DNA from: Bacillus sp. HMF5848
GTDB lineage: Bacteria > Bacillota > Bacilli > Bacillales > HMF5848
Assembly (NCBI RefSeq): GCF_003944835.1
Contig: NZ_RWIV01000001.1
Coordinates: 4,143,501 to 4,207,500, forward strand
DNA length: 64,000 nt
Direction of reading: 5' to 3'
Each line of letters opens with the position of its first letter. Position 1 is the first letter of the stretch. Below are positions 8,339-17,128 of the stretch, piece by piece. The notes under the pieces were generated by a model. The model made no database searches, had not been told where the DNA came from, and saw nothing but the letters and a program-made list of their open reading frames with translations. A program made the translations under genes and the position numbers.

Positions 8339-9010
8339 TCACACCCCAACAGGTGCGGCCCATCTGACAGCGTTACAAATAACGCGTCGGATGTCCTTGT
8401 GATAGTATGTTGGGAAAGTTTCGTGACCTGGTCGGAAGTAGAAGATTTTTCCTTTGTCACGCTTGTACGTACAGCCACTGCGGAACACTTCGCCGCCTGT
8501 GAACCAGCTGATGAACAATAGTTCGTCTGGCTCCGGAATGTTGAAGCGCTCGCCGTACATTTCTTCGATGTCTAGCTCGATTTTCTTATCAATGCCTTGT
8601 GTGATGGGATGCGTGTGGTCGACTACCCAGAGAATTTCTTTGTCATCGGCTTCACGCCATTCTAAGCCACAGTTTGTGCCCATTAAACCGCGGAACACTT
8701 TAGAGTAATGGGCTGAGTGCAACGCAATTAGTCCCATGCCGTCGTGGACGCGGCGTTTGACCTTCTCGACAATTTCATCGCTCACTTCATCGTGTGCAAT
8801 GTGCCCCCACCAAATTAACACATCTGTGTTGTTCAGCACTTCATCTGTTAGCCCGTGTTCTGGTTCGTCTAACGTGGCAGTCACAACAGATTCAAACCCA
8901 TCTTCTAATAAAAATTGTTTGATTACGCCGTGAATGCCGTCTGGGTAGACGCGACGTACCTCTTCATTTTGTTGTTCATGACGATATTCGTTCCATATTG
9001 TTATGTTCAT
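8339..9010 (-). CDS. ThuA-like domain protein
   Basis: A 223-residue protein of the ThuA / trehalose-utilisation family, a class I glutamine amidotransferase-like fold. It shows the family's [17 protein letters not shown] segment, the [21 protein letters not shown] core and the C-terminal [18 protein letters not shown] motif. ThuA homologues are linked to the metabolism of 3-keto disaccharides together with Gfo/Idh/MocA enzymes; the catalytic role is unsettled. It overlaps the upstream oxidoreductase by 4 nt (ATGA), so the pair is translationally coupled. It is the last gene of the island, ending at the terminator in the left repeat element. Confidence 0.9.
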   Translation of the reverse strand: MNITIWNEYRHEQQNEEVRRVYPDGIHGVIKQFLLEDGFESVVTATLDEPEHGLTDEVLNNTDVLIWWGHIAHDEVSDEIVEKVKRRVHDGMGLIALHSAHYSKVFRGLMGTNCGLEWREADDKEILWVVDHTHPITQGIDKKIELDIEEMYGERFNIPEPDELLFISWFTGGEVFRSGCTYKRDKGKIFYFRPGHETFPTYYHKDIRRVICNAVRWAAPVGV

Positions 9011-10056
9011 TGCATAGTCTCCTCCACATTCACGTATTTGCTTTGCTCTGCTGATTCGATGATTTTGTCTAGGATTCTTTGATTATGGTAGCCGTCGTAA
9101 AAATTTGGCATATCCTTCGGGTGTTCACCTAATACAAGGTCGATGAAATCCGCTAATTGGTTACGATAAAACTCAGGCGCTACATGAAGCGTCTCGGTTT
9201 TGTCTTTTCGCTTAATCTCAATGCGGTCTGGTCTTTCGCAGCAAATATTTATGGTGCCGTTTTCTCCATATACGGTAACATCCAGCTCATTGCCTGATCC
9301 GATCGCATTTCTAGTTGTCACGAACAGCCCCATAATGTTGTTGTCAAAAGTAGCTTGGAAGCTTGTGAAATCATCGACATCAACATGCTTCATTTCACCA
9401 GACGCTGCATCCGGACGCTCAGAGATAAATGTTGTTGTCATCGCTGAAACTTGCTTTAGCTCGCCGATTAAATATCTCACGCTGTCAATCATGTGCGCGC
9501 CTAGGTCTCCTAATGCGCCAGATCCTGATTGTTTCTTGCTAAATCGCCACGAAAACGATGTATTAAACTCCTCTGAGCCCCAGCCTTGTAAATAGCGAAC
9601 AGCTACGTGTCGAACCTTGCCAATTGCGTTCTCTTCAAGCAGCTTTTTAGCTTGACGGAACGCAGGAATATAACGATATGAGAAGCCGACCATACAAGGA
9701 ATAGGATTCTCCTTATACAAATTCGCAAGCTTTCGAGCTTCTTCAAAATTCACCGTGAATGGCTTTTCTGCCATTACAGGCTTTCCGTATTTAATACATA
9801 CTTCTATTACACCTGCATGGACATCGTTGGGAGTAATCGATAACACACCGTCAACGTCCGCATCCTTTATTAAATCCTCATAATCTGTAAATCTCTTATT
9901 TTCTTCAATTGCTAGTTCATCCCCTGTTGTTTTTAAAACATCTTCCTTAATATCACAAACAGCCACTATTTTCGCATTCGGGATCTCTCCTAGCATCCGT
10001 ATGTGCGCTCTAGACATGCCTCCTAAGCCAACTAATCCAACTTTCACAACTTTCAT
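9007..10056 (-). CDS. Gfo/Idh/MocA family oxidoreductase
   Basis: A 349-residue NAD(P)-dependent sugar oxidoreductase. The N-terminal Rossmann domain carries [16 protein letters not shown] and VAVCDI; the family's [14 protein letters not shown] motif (catalytic-region Lys) follows; the C-terminal alpha/beta domain has [16 protein letters not shown]. The ATG at 10056 is chosen over the frame's first start at 10086 because AGGGGGAAT lies just before it. With the overlapping ThuA-like gene it probably oxidises or interconverts a glucoside from the island's pathway, by analogy to ThuB/ThuA. It has its own promoter and is separated from the GH13 gene by a terminator. Confidence 0.9.
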   Translation of the reverse strand: MKVVKVGLVGLGGMSRAHIRMLGEIPNAKIVAVCDIKEDVLKTTGDELAIEENKRFTDYEDLIKDADVDGVLSITPNDVHAGVIEVCIKYGKPVMAEKPFTVNFEEARKLANLYKENPIPCMVGFSYRYIPAFRQAKKLLEENAIGKVRHVAVRYLQGWGSEEFNTSFSWRFSKKQSGSGALGDLGAHMIDSVRYLIGELKQVSAMTTTFISERPDAASGEMKHVDVDDFTSFQATFDNNIMGLFVTTRNAIGSGNELDVTVYGENGTINICCERPDRIEIKRKDKTETLHVAPEFYRNQLADFIDLVLGEHPKDMPNFYDGYHNQRILDKIIESAEQSKYVNVEETMQ

Positions 10057-10130
10057 GCTTATTCCCCCTGTCACTATCGGCGTCATAAGCCGATTCTCGA
10101 TTTCCCCGCAAGCCTTCTCAGCTGCGTATA

Positions 10131-10187
10131 TCTATACTGTAATCGTTTTATTTTTCAATACAACGGGTCTACTGTAAGCGCTTAACA
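10131..10187 (-). promoter_or_regulatory. Promoter and operator-like site of the oxidoreductase-ThuA pair
   Basis: On the minus strand TTGAAA (10153-10158) and TATAGA (10131-10136) are 16 bp apart. A near-palindrome TGTAAGCGCTTAACA at 10173-10187, just upstream, has the AAGCGCTT core of LacI-family operators and resembles a CcpA cre site. A second, weaker TGTAATCG lies in the spacer. Confidence 0.55.
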
Positions 10188-10281
10188 AACAACACTATTT
10201 CATTTAAAAAAGACACTGTCGAACGCATCAGTACGTTATGATAGGGAAAATAATAAAACCATATCGGAGAGGGGAATGTGA

Positions 10282-10320
10282 ATGCACAAGGGAACAATAC
10301 CGCACCCTAGTTACTTTTAA
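10282..10320 (+). other. 12-codon ORF with a strong ribosome-binding site (possible gene remnant)
   Basis: GGAGAGGGG at 10266-10274 lies exactly 7 nt before an ATG (10282) that opens only 12 codons (MHKGTIPHPSYF) before TAA. A TATGAT hexamer lies at 10237-10242. It faces away from the oxidoreductase promoter. It could be a peptide, or the 5' remnant of a divergent regulator gene that was lost. Confidence 0.3.
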
Positions 10321-10330
10321 AAAACAAAAA

Positions 10331-10363
10331 GAACGCGATACCACCACCAGCAGTGTCGCGTCC
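10331..10363 (-). terminator. Terminator after the oligo-1,6-glucosidase gene
   Basis: GGACGCGA and TCGCGTTC (10356-10363 and 10331-10338) form a stem with one mismatch, followed on the minus strand by TTTTTGTTTTT. It lies 8 bp beyond the GH13 stop and separates the main glucan operon from the oxidoreductase pair. Confidence 0.8.
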
Positions 10364-10371
10364 TTATACTA

Positions 10372-12051
10372 TTATTTTTTCAAAAGATATACTCTTGCTT
10401 CATAAGGACGAAGGGTTGCCTTGCCAGCAAATGTCCCCGCAACGTCTTCATAATTCCCAATTAATAGATTGCTATCAGCAAACTCGCCAATCTCCAGCTC
10501 TACCATAGCTTCTTCGCCAGTAAAGTTGTTTAACACGACGAGCTGCTCGTCAACTAGTGTGCGCGTGTAAGCATATACTTGGTCGTGATCTGGTAAAACC
10601 AGGTCATACGTACCGTACACGATAATGTCGAATTCTTTGCGAAGACGGATGAGCTTTTGATAATAGTAAAAAATAGAGTTTGCGTCGTCGAGTGCTTGCT
10701 CAGCGTTGATGTCCGCATAGTTTGGATTCACTTTTAGCCAAGGTGTGCCCGTTGTAAATCCCGCATGCTCACTAGCATCCCATTGCATTGGTGTACGCGC
10801 GTTGTCACGACCTTTTACATAAATGGCCTCCATTATTTTCTGATGGTCTTCGCCACCTTCTACTACTTTTTCACGGTACATATTGTGAATTTCTAAATCG
10901 TTATAGTCTGACAACGATTCAAACTGCACGTTTGTCATCCCAATTTCTTCACCTTGGTAAATGTATGGTGTACCTTGCATCATGTGTAAAAATGTTGCAA
11001 GCATTTTCGCTGATTCGACGCGATACTCCGAATCATTTCCGAAACGTGATACCATCCGCGGTTGATCATGGTTGTTTAAATATAAACTGTTCCACGCTTT
11101 GCCTTCTAAGTCCTTTTGCCATTTCGACATGACTGCTTTCAAATCTGCTAACTGCCATGGCTTCACATCCCATTTTCCGCCCGGGCCAGAGTCAAGATCC
11201 ATATGTTCAAACGTGAAAATCATATCAAGCTCTGTGCCTTCATTGTTTGCATAGCGAACAGCGTCCGCGGCTCCTGCCCCTGGACACTCGCCGACAGTCA
11301 TAATGTCATATTTTGATAAAACTTCACGGTTCATTTCCTCCAAATATTCATGCACGCGCGGACCGTTCATGAAGAAGTCACCGCCCCAATCATAGCGTTT
11401 ACCACCCGGCGCGCTCGGTAGACCATCGGCCTTAGAAATAAGGTTAATGACGTCCATACGGAAACCATCAATTCCTTTATCAAGCCACCACGTCATCATA
11501 TCGTACACTTCTTGGCGAAGCTTTGGGTTTTCCCAGTTTAAGTCTGGTTGCTTTTTACTGAATAAATGTAAAAAATACTCCTCTGTTGTTTCATCGTACT
11601 GCCATGCTGAGCCACTAAAGAAGGATGTCCAGTTATTTGGCTCTTGCCCATCCTTACCCGGTCTCCAAATATAGTAATCTCGATATGGGTTATCCTTTGA
11701 TTTGCGAGATTCTACAAACCACGCATGCTCGTCTGAGGAATGGTTGACAACAAGGTCCATAATAAGTTTCATACCACGGTCGTGTAAGCCCGCTAATAGC
11801 TCGTCCCAGTCGGCCATTGTCCCAAACTCATCCATAATTCCTTGGTAATCACTAATGTCATAGCCGTTATCATCATTAGGAGATTTGTATACAGGCGATA
11901 GCCAGACAACGTCCACTCCTAACGTTTTTAAATAGTCTAGTTTAGAGATAATACCTCGTAAGTCACCGATGCCGTCGCCGTTACTGTCCATAAAGCTACG
12001 AGGGTAAATTTGATATACAACACTGTCTTTCCACCATTTTTTATTCATCAC
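10372..12051 (-). CDS. Oligo-1,6-glucosidase / alpha-glucosidase (GH13)
   Basis: A 559-residue cytoplasmic GH13 enzyme with no signal peptide, closest to MalL/DexB-type glucosidases that remove glucose from isomaltose and isomaltooligosaccharides. The four conserved regions are visible: DLVVNHSSDEH (about 99-109), GFRMDVIN with nucleophile Asp200, VGECPG with acid/base Glu255, and NNHDQPR with Asp329. The calcium-loop type DSNGDGIGDLRG near residue 22 is typical of this subfamily. The start is GTG 12051 or ATG 12048. It begins 4 bp after the binding-protein gene and ends at a strong terminator. Confidence 0.95.
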   Translation of the reverse strand: MMNKKWWKDSVVYQIYPRSFMDSNGDGIGDLRGIISKLDYLKTLGVDVVWLSPVYKSPNDDNGYDISDYQGIMDEFGTMADWDELLAGLHDRGMKLIMDLVVNHSSDEHAWFVESRKSKDNPYRDYYIWRPGKDGQEPNNWTSFFSGSAWQYDETTEEYFLHLFSKKQPDLNWENPKLRQEVYDMMTWWLDKGIDGFRMDVINLISKADGLPSAPGGKRYDWGGDFFMNGPRVHEYLEEMNREVLSKYDIMTVGECPGAGAADAVRYANNEGTELDMIFTFEHMDLDSGPGGKWDVKPWQLADLKAVMSKWQKDLEGKAWNSLYLNNHDQPRMVSRFGNDSEYRVESAKMLATFLHMMQGTPYIYQGEEIGMTNVQFESLSDYNDLEIHNMYREKVVEGGEDHQKIMEAIYVKGRDNARTPMQWDASEHAGFTTGTPWLKVNPNYADINAEQALDDANSIFYYYQKLIRLRKEFDIIVYGTYDLVLPDHDQVYAYTRTLVDEQLVVLNNFTGEEAMVELEIGEFADSNLLIGNYEDVAGTFAGKATLRPYEARVYLLKK

Positions 12052-12055
12052 ATAA

Positions 12056-13324
12056 CTACCTTTCTTTATATAAAATTTCGTCTATTTCTTGGGCTGCCTT
12101 ATTTAGACCCGTTTCAATGTCGATGCTATTAGAAAAAATTAATTCCATGTAATATCGGTATACTTGATCAATCTGATCCCAGCTAGCTACCTGCGGTCTT
12201 AAAAAGGCATGTTCTACACCAGTTAAATACGTTCGAAAATAGGGGTTTAACTCTAACACTTCTGAGACGTCAACGTTTTTATTCGTCGGAATGAGGCCTG
12301 TTTTTGCCATGAGACCTTGTGGCGTGGTGCCCATCATCCATTTTATAAACGTCCATGCTGCTTCGGGATGCTTGCTAGACTTCATAATCACTAAGTTCTC
12401 GCCACCAAGCACGGAGCCTTTTCCATTCGTCACAGGAAACGGAGCAACTAGAATTTTATGTTGCAGCTCTTGTAATTGCTCGTCTGTTTTTAAGCTAAAA
12501 TACCATGGACCTTCATCTATCATGACGTAATCCCCTGTTTCGATGCCTTGCCACGTTTGGGCATTGCCTTGCAACATGCGCGGATTTATTCGTCCTCTGT
12601 CATACAAGTCCTTCATGCGTTCAACAGCATGCACGCTATCTTTACTGTTTAAAAATCCTGATGCAATTCTGTTCTGTGGGCTTAGTAGCATGCCTCCGAA
12701 TCCGTAAAAATACGGTAAACTTTCCCAAGCCGACAAGCCCGTCATGCCTATAACATTGCCGTATAGCGCACTGGCTACTTCAAGCTCTTCCATCGTCTGT
12801 GGTGGAAGGTACATGCCCGCTTTAGTCAGGCGCTCTATGTTATAAATGGCTACTTTTGTATTGGTGTTTAACGGTACGCCATAATATTTTCCTTCGTAAA
12901 GATTAGACTGTAGAGGAGCGACATATAAATCTTTTCGAATTGTGTTAAAATCTGCAAACGTACTGACTGGATACAGTAAACCGAGCTGTGCAAACTTAGG
13001 GAGCCACGCAATATCCATTCGAACAATGTCCGGCGGTAGGTTGGCTGATGCTCTAGCAATAATCGCCGACTTTAATTGAGATGTATGTGCTTGTCGCACA
13101 GGTTTAATATCTATGTCGGGATATTCACTTTCAAACATCGATAATATTTCTTCTTCAAACACCTTTGTTTCTTCTTCACTGTACGTGTGCCAATATACAA
13201 GCTCCACCTTGTTCAAGACATCGGTAGGAGGGGCCTCTTTATGGTTAATGATGGTATTATTGTGTCCGCCGCAACCTGATAAGGCTGTTAATAAAAGCGC
13301 TGCCACCATGCTTATTTTTTTCAT
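12056..13324 (-). CDS. ABC transporter solute-binding lipoprotein (family 1), second copy
   Basis: A 422-residue lipoprotein (lipobox LSGC at about residues 16-19) of the family 1 / MalE-like carbohydrate-binding proteins. Family motifs are IDIKPVRQAHTSQLK, PDIVRMDIAWLPKFA, NTNTKVAIYN and VLGGENLVIMKSSKHPEAAWTFIKWM. It is clearly related to the other binding protein of the island at 21007-22311 (shared YWHTYS, NTNTKVAIYN, EGPWYFS/DGPWFYS and GGENLV segments). No permease genes follow it, so it probably serves the same MalF/MalG pair with a different affinity or ligand, or has a sensing role next to the two-component genes. Confidence 0.93.
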   Translation of the reverse strand: MKKISMVAALLLTALSGCGGHNNTIINHKEAPPTDVLNKVELVYWHTYSEEETKVFEEEILSMFESEYPDIDIKPVRQAHTSQLKSAIIARASANLPPDIVRMDIAWLPKFAQLGLLYPVSTFADFNTIRKDLYVAPLQSNLYEGKYYGVPLNTNTKVAIYNIERLTKAGMYLPPQTMEELEVASALYGNVIGMTGLSAWESLPYFYGFGGMLLSPQNRIASGFLNSKDSVHAVERMKDLYDRGRINPRMLQGNAQTWQGIETGDYVMIDEGPWYFSLKTDEQLQELQHKILVAPFPVTNGKGSVLGGENLVIMKSSKHPEAAWTFIKWMMGTTPQGLMAKTGLIPTNKNVDVSEVLELNPYFRTYLTGVEHAFLRPQVASWDQIDQVYRYYMELIFSNSIDIETGLNKAAQEIDEILYKER

Positions 13325-13365
13325 AATGAGTACTCCCTCCCAGCAATGAGATAGTGTTTATTCTA

Positions 13366-14916
13366 TCAACTCGATGTCTCATCGTTTTTCATAGCTGCAC
13401 GATAATCCATCGGTGAGTAACCAGTCATTCTTTTGAATAGCTTACTAAAGTATTTCACATCGTTAAAACCGGCCGATTCTGCTACTTCATATACTTTTAG
13501 ACTTGTATTTTCTAACAAATCCTTTGCTTTATTTATGCGTAGATCAATGACGTAGTCTATGAAGGTTTGATTCATTGACTTTTTAAACATAATGCTAAAA
13601 TAATTACGACTTACGTGCACATGGTCTGCAACCTTCTGCAATGTTAAGTCGCCTGTGTAAAATTGATGAATATATTGAAGAGCATGATCTATAACATGCT
13701 TTTCAGGATACGATTCCATATGACGCTTCCCTAACTCTTGCCTGCATTCCTCTAGCTTCTCAGAAAGCGCATCCAATAAATCTGTCAACGTTTCTGACCG
13801 TTGCAGCTCTGTACAACGAGTGATTATATTTGAGTAATCTAACTGATTTTGAAATAGAGCCATGACTATATCGCACGCCTCTTGCTTAATGGCTTCTGCT
13901 GTTAATTGCTCCGTCTTCCATATGCGTTGGCGCTCTTCAATAAATGCGATAGCCTTATCATGGTTATATGGTCTACCATGAAAATCGATGCTGTCAAGTT
14001 GCATATGCGCCACGTCAGTCTGTGTCGTGTCTTTGTATGAAAAAATAGATGATTGACTATGGAAAAAGTACTGTTCGCACGCTGCCTCACTTTTTGCAAA
14101 GCCATCTGCAATATCAAGTAAATCATTTACAATGTGATACCCAAATGTAAATGTCCATTTGACAGTCGGTTCTATGCTCTTTTTCCACGTAGCAATTAAG
14201 TCTGCCGGCTGAGCGGGTGCCTTTGTCATGACGAGTAACTCATTCTCACTGACTATCACACTTATACTTTCACTGCACCGTTCGTACAAATGATTTTGCA
14301 CTTCTTCTAATAAAAAGGTTTTGTACAAAAAACCATATTGATCCTCCATGTGATGTATACGTTGCGTTTTTACACAAACGACAAGAATCTTTTCTTGCAG
14401 CCATGGAGGTAACTGGTCTGCCTGCAGAGTAGACGGCTCGTGTAAAATTCGGTATTTCACATAATCTTCAAGTGCCTTTCGCTGTTGCAAGCGAGCCGTA
14501 CGGTCTGCTAAATCTAGTTTAGTCTCTAGCTTTTGTTCATCCTCCAGCTTGGATTTGCATGTTCGAATTAGGTTTGTAAATTGTTCCGGCTCTAGCGTTG
14601 GTTTTAACACATAGTCAACCGCACCTTGCTGTAAACCTGCACGTACATACTCAAAGTCGTTGTAGCTACTGACAAGCACAACTTTAAGCTTAGGAAACTT
14701 CTGCAACGCGTGCTTCATTAATGTTAACCCATCCATGATAGGCATTTTGATGTCTGTTATAAGAATGTCGACATGGTGTTGCTCCATCGCTTTCCACGCC
14801 TCTTCTCCGTTCGGATAGTCTCCGATAAAATGAAGACCCTCTTCATCCCAAGCAACCGAAGCCTTTAACCCAAAACGGATGACCGGCTCATCATCAACTA
14901 TCATCACGTTATACAT
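13366..14916 (-). CDS. Response regulator, AraC family (YesN-like)
   Basis: A 516-residue transcription regulator. The N-terminal receiver domain has the acidic pair Asp8/Asp9, phosphoacceptor Asp55 in ILITDIKMPIMDG and the Lys of VDYVLKP. A middle region of about 250 residues follows, and the C-terminal two-helix AraC/XylS DNA-binding domain is seen as LTLQKVADHVHVSRNYFSIMFKK and GFNDVKYFSKLFKRMTGYSPMDYR. It pairs with the upstream YesM-type kinase; such pairs control carbohydrate ABC transporters and hydrolases in Bacillota. It is separated from the kinase by a tandem-repeat array rather than the usual tight spacing. Confidence 0.95.
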   Translation of the reverse strand: MYNVMIVDDEPVIRFGLKASVAWDEEGLHFIGDYPNGEEAWKAMEQHHVDILITDIKMPIMDGLTLMKHALQKFPKLKVVLVSSYNDFEYVRAGLQQGAVDYVLKPTLEPEQFTNLIRTCKSKLEDEQKLETKLDLADRTARLQQRKALEDYVKYRILHEPSTLQADQLPPWLQEKILVVCVKTQRIHHMEDQYGFLYKTFLLEEVQNHLYERCSESISVIVSENELLVMTKAPAQPADLIATWKKSIEPTVKWTFTFGYHIVNDLLDIADGFAKSEAACEQYFFHSQSSIFSYKDTTQTDVAHMQLDSIDFHGRPYNHDKAIAFIEERQRIWKTEQLTAEAIKQEACDIVMALFQNQLDYSNIITRCTELQRSETLTDLLDALSEKLEECRQELGKRHMESYPEKHVIDHALQYIHQFYTGDLTLQKVADHVHVSRNYFSIMFKKSMNQTFIDYVIDLRINKAKDLLENTSLKVYEVAESAGFNDVKYFSKLFKRMTGYSPMDYRAAMKNDETSS

Positions 14917-14989
14917 ACGTTCACCCCTTAGCTGTTTTAAGCATTCAAATTACGTCGGCCACCATGAGTAAATCGCGTTGCCGTAGTTT

Positions 14990-15265
14990 TTTCGCAAGAA
15001 ATGCTCGCGCTTAAAGCACTCGTTTCTGTTTTGCAAGCAATTCTCGCGGTTAAAGCGCTCATTTCTGTTTTGTGAGCAATTCTCGCGTTTAAAGCACTCG
15101 TTTCTGTTTTGTGAGCAATTCTCGCGGTTTTAGCGCTCGTTTCTGTTTTGTGAGCAATTCTCGCGGTTTTAGCGCTCATTTCTGTTTTGCAAGCAATTCT
15201 CGCGTTTTAGCGCTCGTTTCTGTTTTGTGAGCAATTCTCGTGCTTAAAGCACTCGTTTCTGTTTT
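14990..15265. repeat. 39-bp tandem repeat between the kinase and regulator genes
   Basis: About seven copies of a 39-bp unit (on + strand TTTCTGTTTTGTGAGCAATT then CTCGCGGTTTTAGCGCTCG, with variants). Because the unit is 13 codons, a false protein with a 13-residue period (ARIAHKTETSALT-type) is open on the minus strand. The array fills the gap between the kinase stop and the regulator start, inside an operon, so it should be transcribed. Confidence 0.9.
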
Positions 15266-15295
15266 TACGATAAATCTAACATTTTACAGAAATGC

Positions 15296-17056
15296 TTATG
15301 ATTTTAAAATAAGTACAATGGTCGTTCCTGTCTCGTCACTTTCAATCTTCACTCTAGAGTCACTCGCAAAATATAGCCGTACCGAATCGTATACATGACT
15401 TAAGCCGATGCCGACAAATGTTTCTGCTTGCGTATTCAATGCTCGTGACTTCTCTTCAGGGAAGCCTACTCCGTTGTCTTTCACTGTGAGCTTAATCCCA
15501 TCACCGAGCGCCTCTCCTAGTATTGTGATGATACCCGTTTGCTGTTTTGGTACGATACCATGGAATATCGCGTTTTCTACTAGCGGTTGTAGCAGCATTC
15601 TTGGTATTTCATAATCCTCAACCGTATCATCTAGCTCAACTTGAAGCTGAAACGTTTGCTCATAGCGCATTTCCATAATATCAATAAATTTTTCTAAAAT
15701 ATCGACTTCTTCTTTGACTGTGACAAAGGTACCTTTTTTCCCCATGTTCGCCTCAAGAAGTCGAATGAGTGCCGATAGTGCTTTGTTTGCCTTATCAGTT
15801 TGTTTAAAAGAAATCAGCCATCGTATCGTACTTAATGTGTTAAATAAAAAGTGTGGGTTGATTCGATGTTTGATCGCTCGTAGCTCTGCTTCTTTCTTCT
15901 GTACTTGTTCCTCTTTTACTTGCTCCAATAGGTCGTGAATTTGGCTTATCATATGATTGAACTGTTTACTCATCACACCAATTTCATCGTCGGACTCGAC
16001 GTTCGTTTGAACAGCGAAGTCTCCTGCACCAACTAACTTCATGTCTTCCGTTAGTTTGTTAATCGGTCGAGTGATGCGTCTCGCTAGTAAAAGCCCTAAT
16101 GCTACGGCGACAATCGTAAAGATAAACGCTAACAGAACTGTTACTTCACGTACACGCAATAGCTCTCCTGTTAGTTCTTCGACAGGTGCCACTCCTACAA
16201 TGGTCCAACCATTGCTGATTGGCTGTTTCACACCATACAAAGCTTTACCTTCGTAGTCAAATTCGAATTCTACTATTTTTTTATTTTTCACATAAGAAAG
16301 TAGGTCATTATCCGGAACAGGCTTTCCAATATGGCTCAAATCTGGATCAATCATAACGCGACCCTGTTCGTCGACTACGAAAAATCGGCCACTATTCCCG
16401 AGCTTAATTGCTTTTATTTTTTCTAAAATCGCACGACCATCTATGCTAACTTGGATGTAGGCGATGTTATCGAGGGTTTGAAAGTTCTTCATGACGCGAC
16501 TGACAGGTAGCACTAAATCTGTGTTTTGGCCACCACCACTGAACCGATCATATTGAAGCGGACTCCAGACAACCTCACCGTCTTTCTCCACTGCTCTGTT
16601 CACCCATTCTAGCTTGTTCAAGTTATATTTCGCTAGTTTATCGCGTGAAAACGTACCACTGCCCCAGCTTGTACCGTTTTCCTGCAGAACATAGATTGTT
16701 TTTATAAAAGAACTAGCAAATACACTAGAATTTAACGTATAAGACATAAATTCATTGTTTTGACTTTGCTCTATATACGGTAATCGTTTGTCGCCATCTT
16801 CCATCACTATTTCCTGCAGCTTTTCACTACTGTATATGAGATTTGAAGTATCGCTACCGACCGAAAAAATGTATGAAAGTGAATCAGCTGCTTGTTTGAC
16901 AAGCTGTATCGAGGTTGTTCGCACATTTTCTTTTACAATATTAGATGAGGATACGTACGAAAATACTGATAACGACAAAACAGGAATCAGAATAACGAGT
17001 AAAATTGTTAGCACAACCTTTGTTGCGATTTTGCGAATAACAAATTTTTCTTTCAT
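15296..17056 (-). CDS. Sensor histidine kinase, YesM type
   Basis: A 586-residue membrane sensor. TM1 is at about residues 13-35, then an extracellular dCache-like sensing region (about 36-300), TM2 at about 305-325, a HAMP domain (326-378: RRITRPINKLTEDM), the histidine kinase box with phospho-His at about 396-402 (AIKHRINPHFLFNTLSTIRW), and the ATPase part with LVENAIFHG, DNGVGF and GIGLSHV. This is the PF06580 His_kinase class, typical of sugar-responsive systems. Likely signals are oligosaccharides made by the GH66 enzymes, or a binding protein of the island. The partner regulator is encoded just downstream. Confidence 0.95.
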   Translation of the reverse strand: MKEKFVIRKIATKVVLTILLVILIPVLSLSVFSYVSSSNIVKENVRTTSIQLVKQAADSLSYIFSVGSDTSNLIYSSEKLQEIVMEDGDKRLPYIEQSQNNEFMSYTLNSSVFASSFIKTIYVLQENGTSWGSGTFSRDKLAKYNLNKLEWVNRAVEKDGEVVWSPLQYDRFSGGGQNTDLVLPVSRVMKNFQTLDNIAYIQVSIDGRAILEKIKAIKLGNSGRFFVVDEQGRVMIDPDLSHIGKPVPDNDLLSYVKNKKIVEFEFDYEGKALYGVKQPISNGWTIVGVAPVEELTGELLRVREVTVLLAFIFTIVAVALGLLLARRITRPINKLTEDMKLVGAGDFAVQTNVESDDEIGVMSKQFNHMISQIHDLLEQVKEEQVQKKEAELRAIKHRINPHFLFNTLSTIRWLISFKQTDKANKALSALIRLLEANMGKKGTFVTVKEEVDILEKFIDIMEMRYEQTFQLQVELDDTVEDYEIPRMLLQPLVENAIFHGIVPKQQTGIITILGEALGDGIKLTVKDNGVGFPEEKSRALNTQAETFVGIGLSHVYDSVRLYFASDSRVKIESDETGTTIVLILKS

Positions 17057-17128
17057 TATCTGATTCCCTTTCTTGTCACTATCTTATCTAGCTATCATAG
17101 TACACTTGTCTTTTCAGGGTAGCAAGGT

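Noticed and set aside
7736-8402. ORFs across the left repeat element (RLSAVTC-type periodic proteins)
   Set aside because: The 21-bp unit is seven codons, so frames stay open. The translations are 7-residue repeats with no start signals.
14937-15179. 80-residue ORF with a 13-residue period between kinase and regulator genes
   Set aside because: Product of a 39-bp tandem repeat without a ribosome-binding site; such ORFs are often mis-annotated as proteins.
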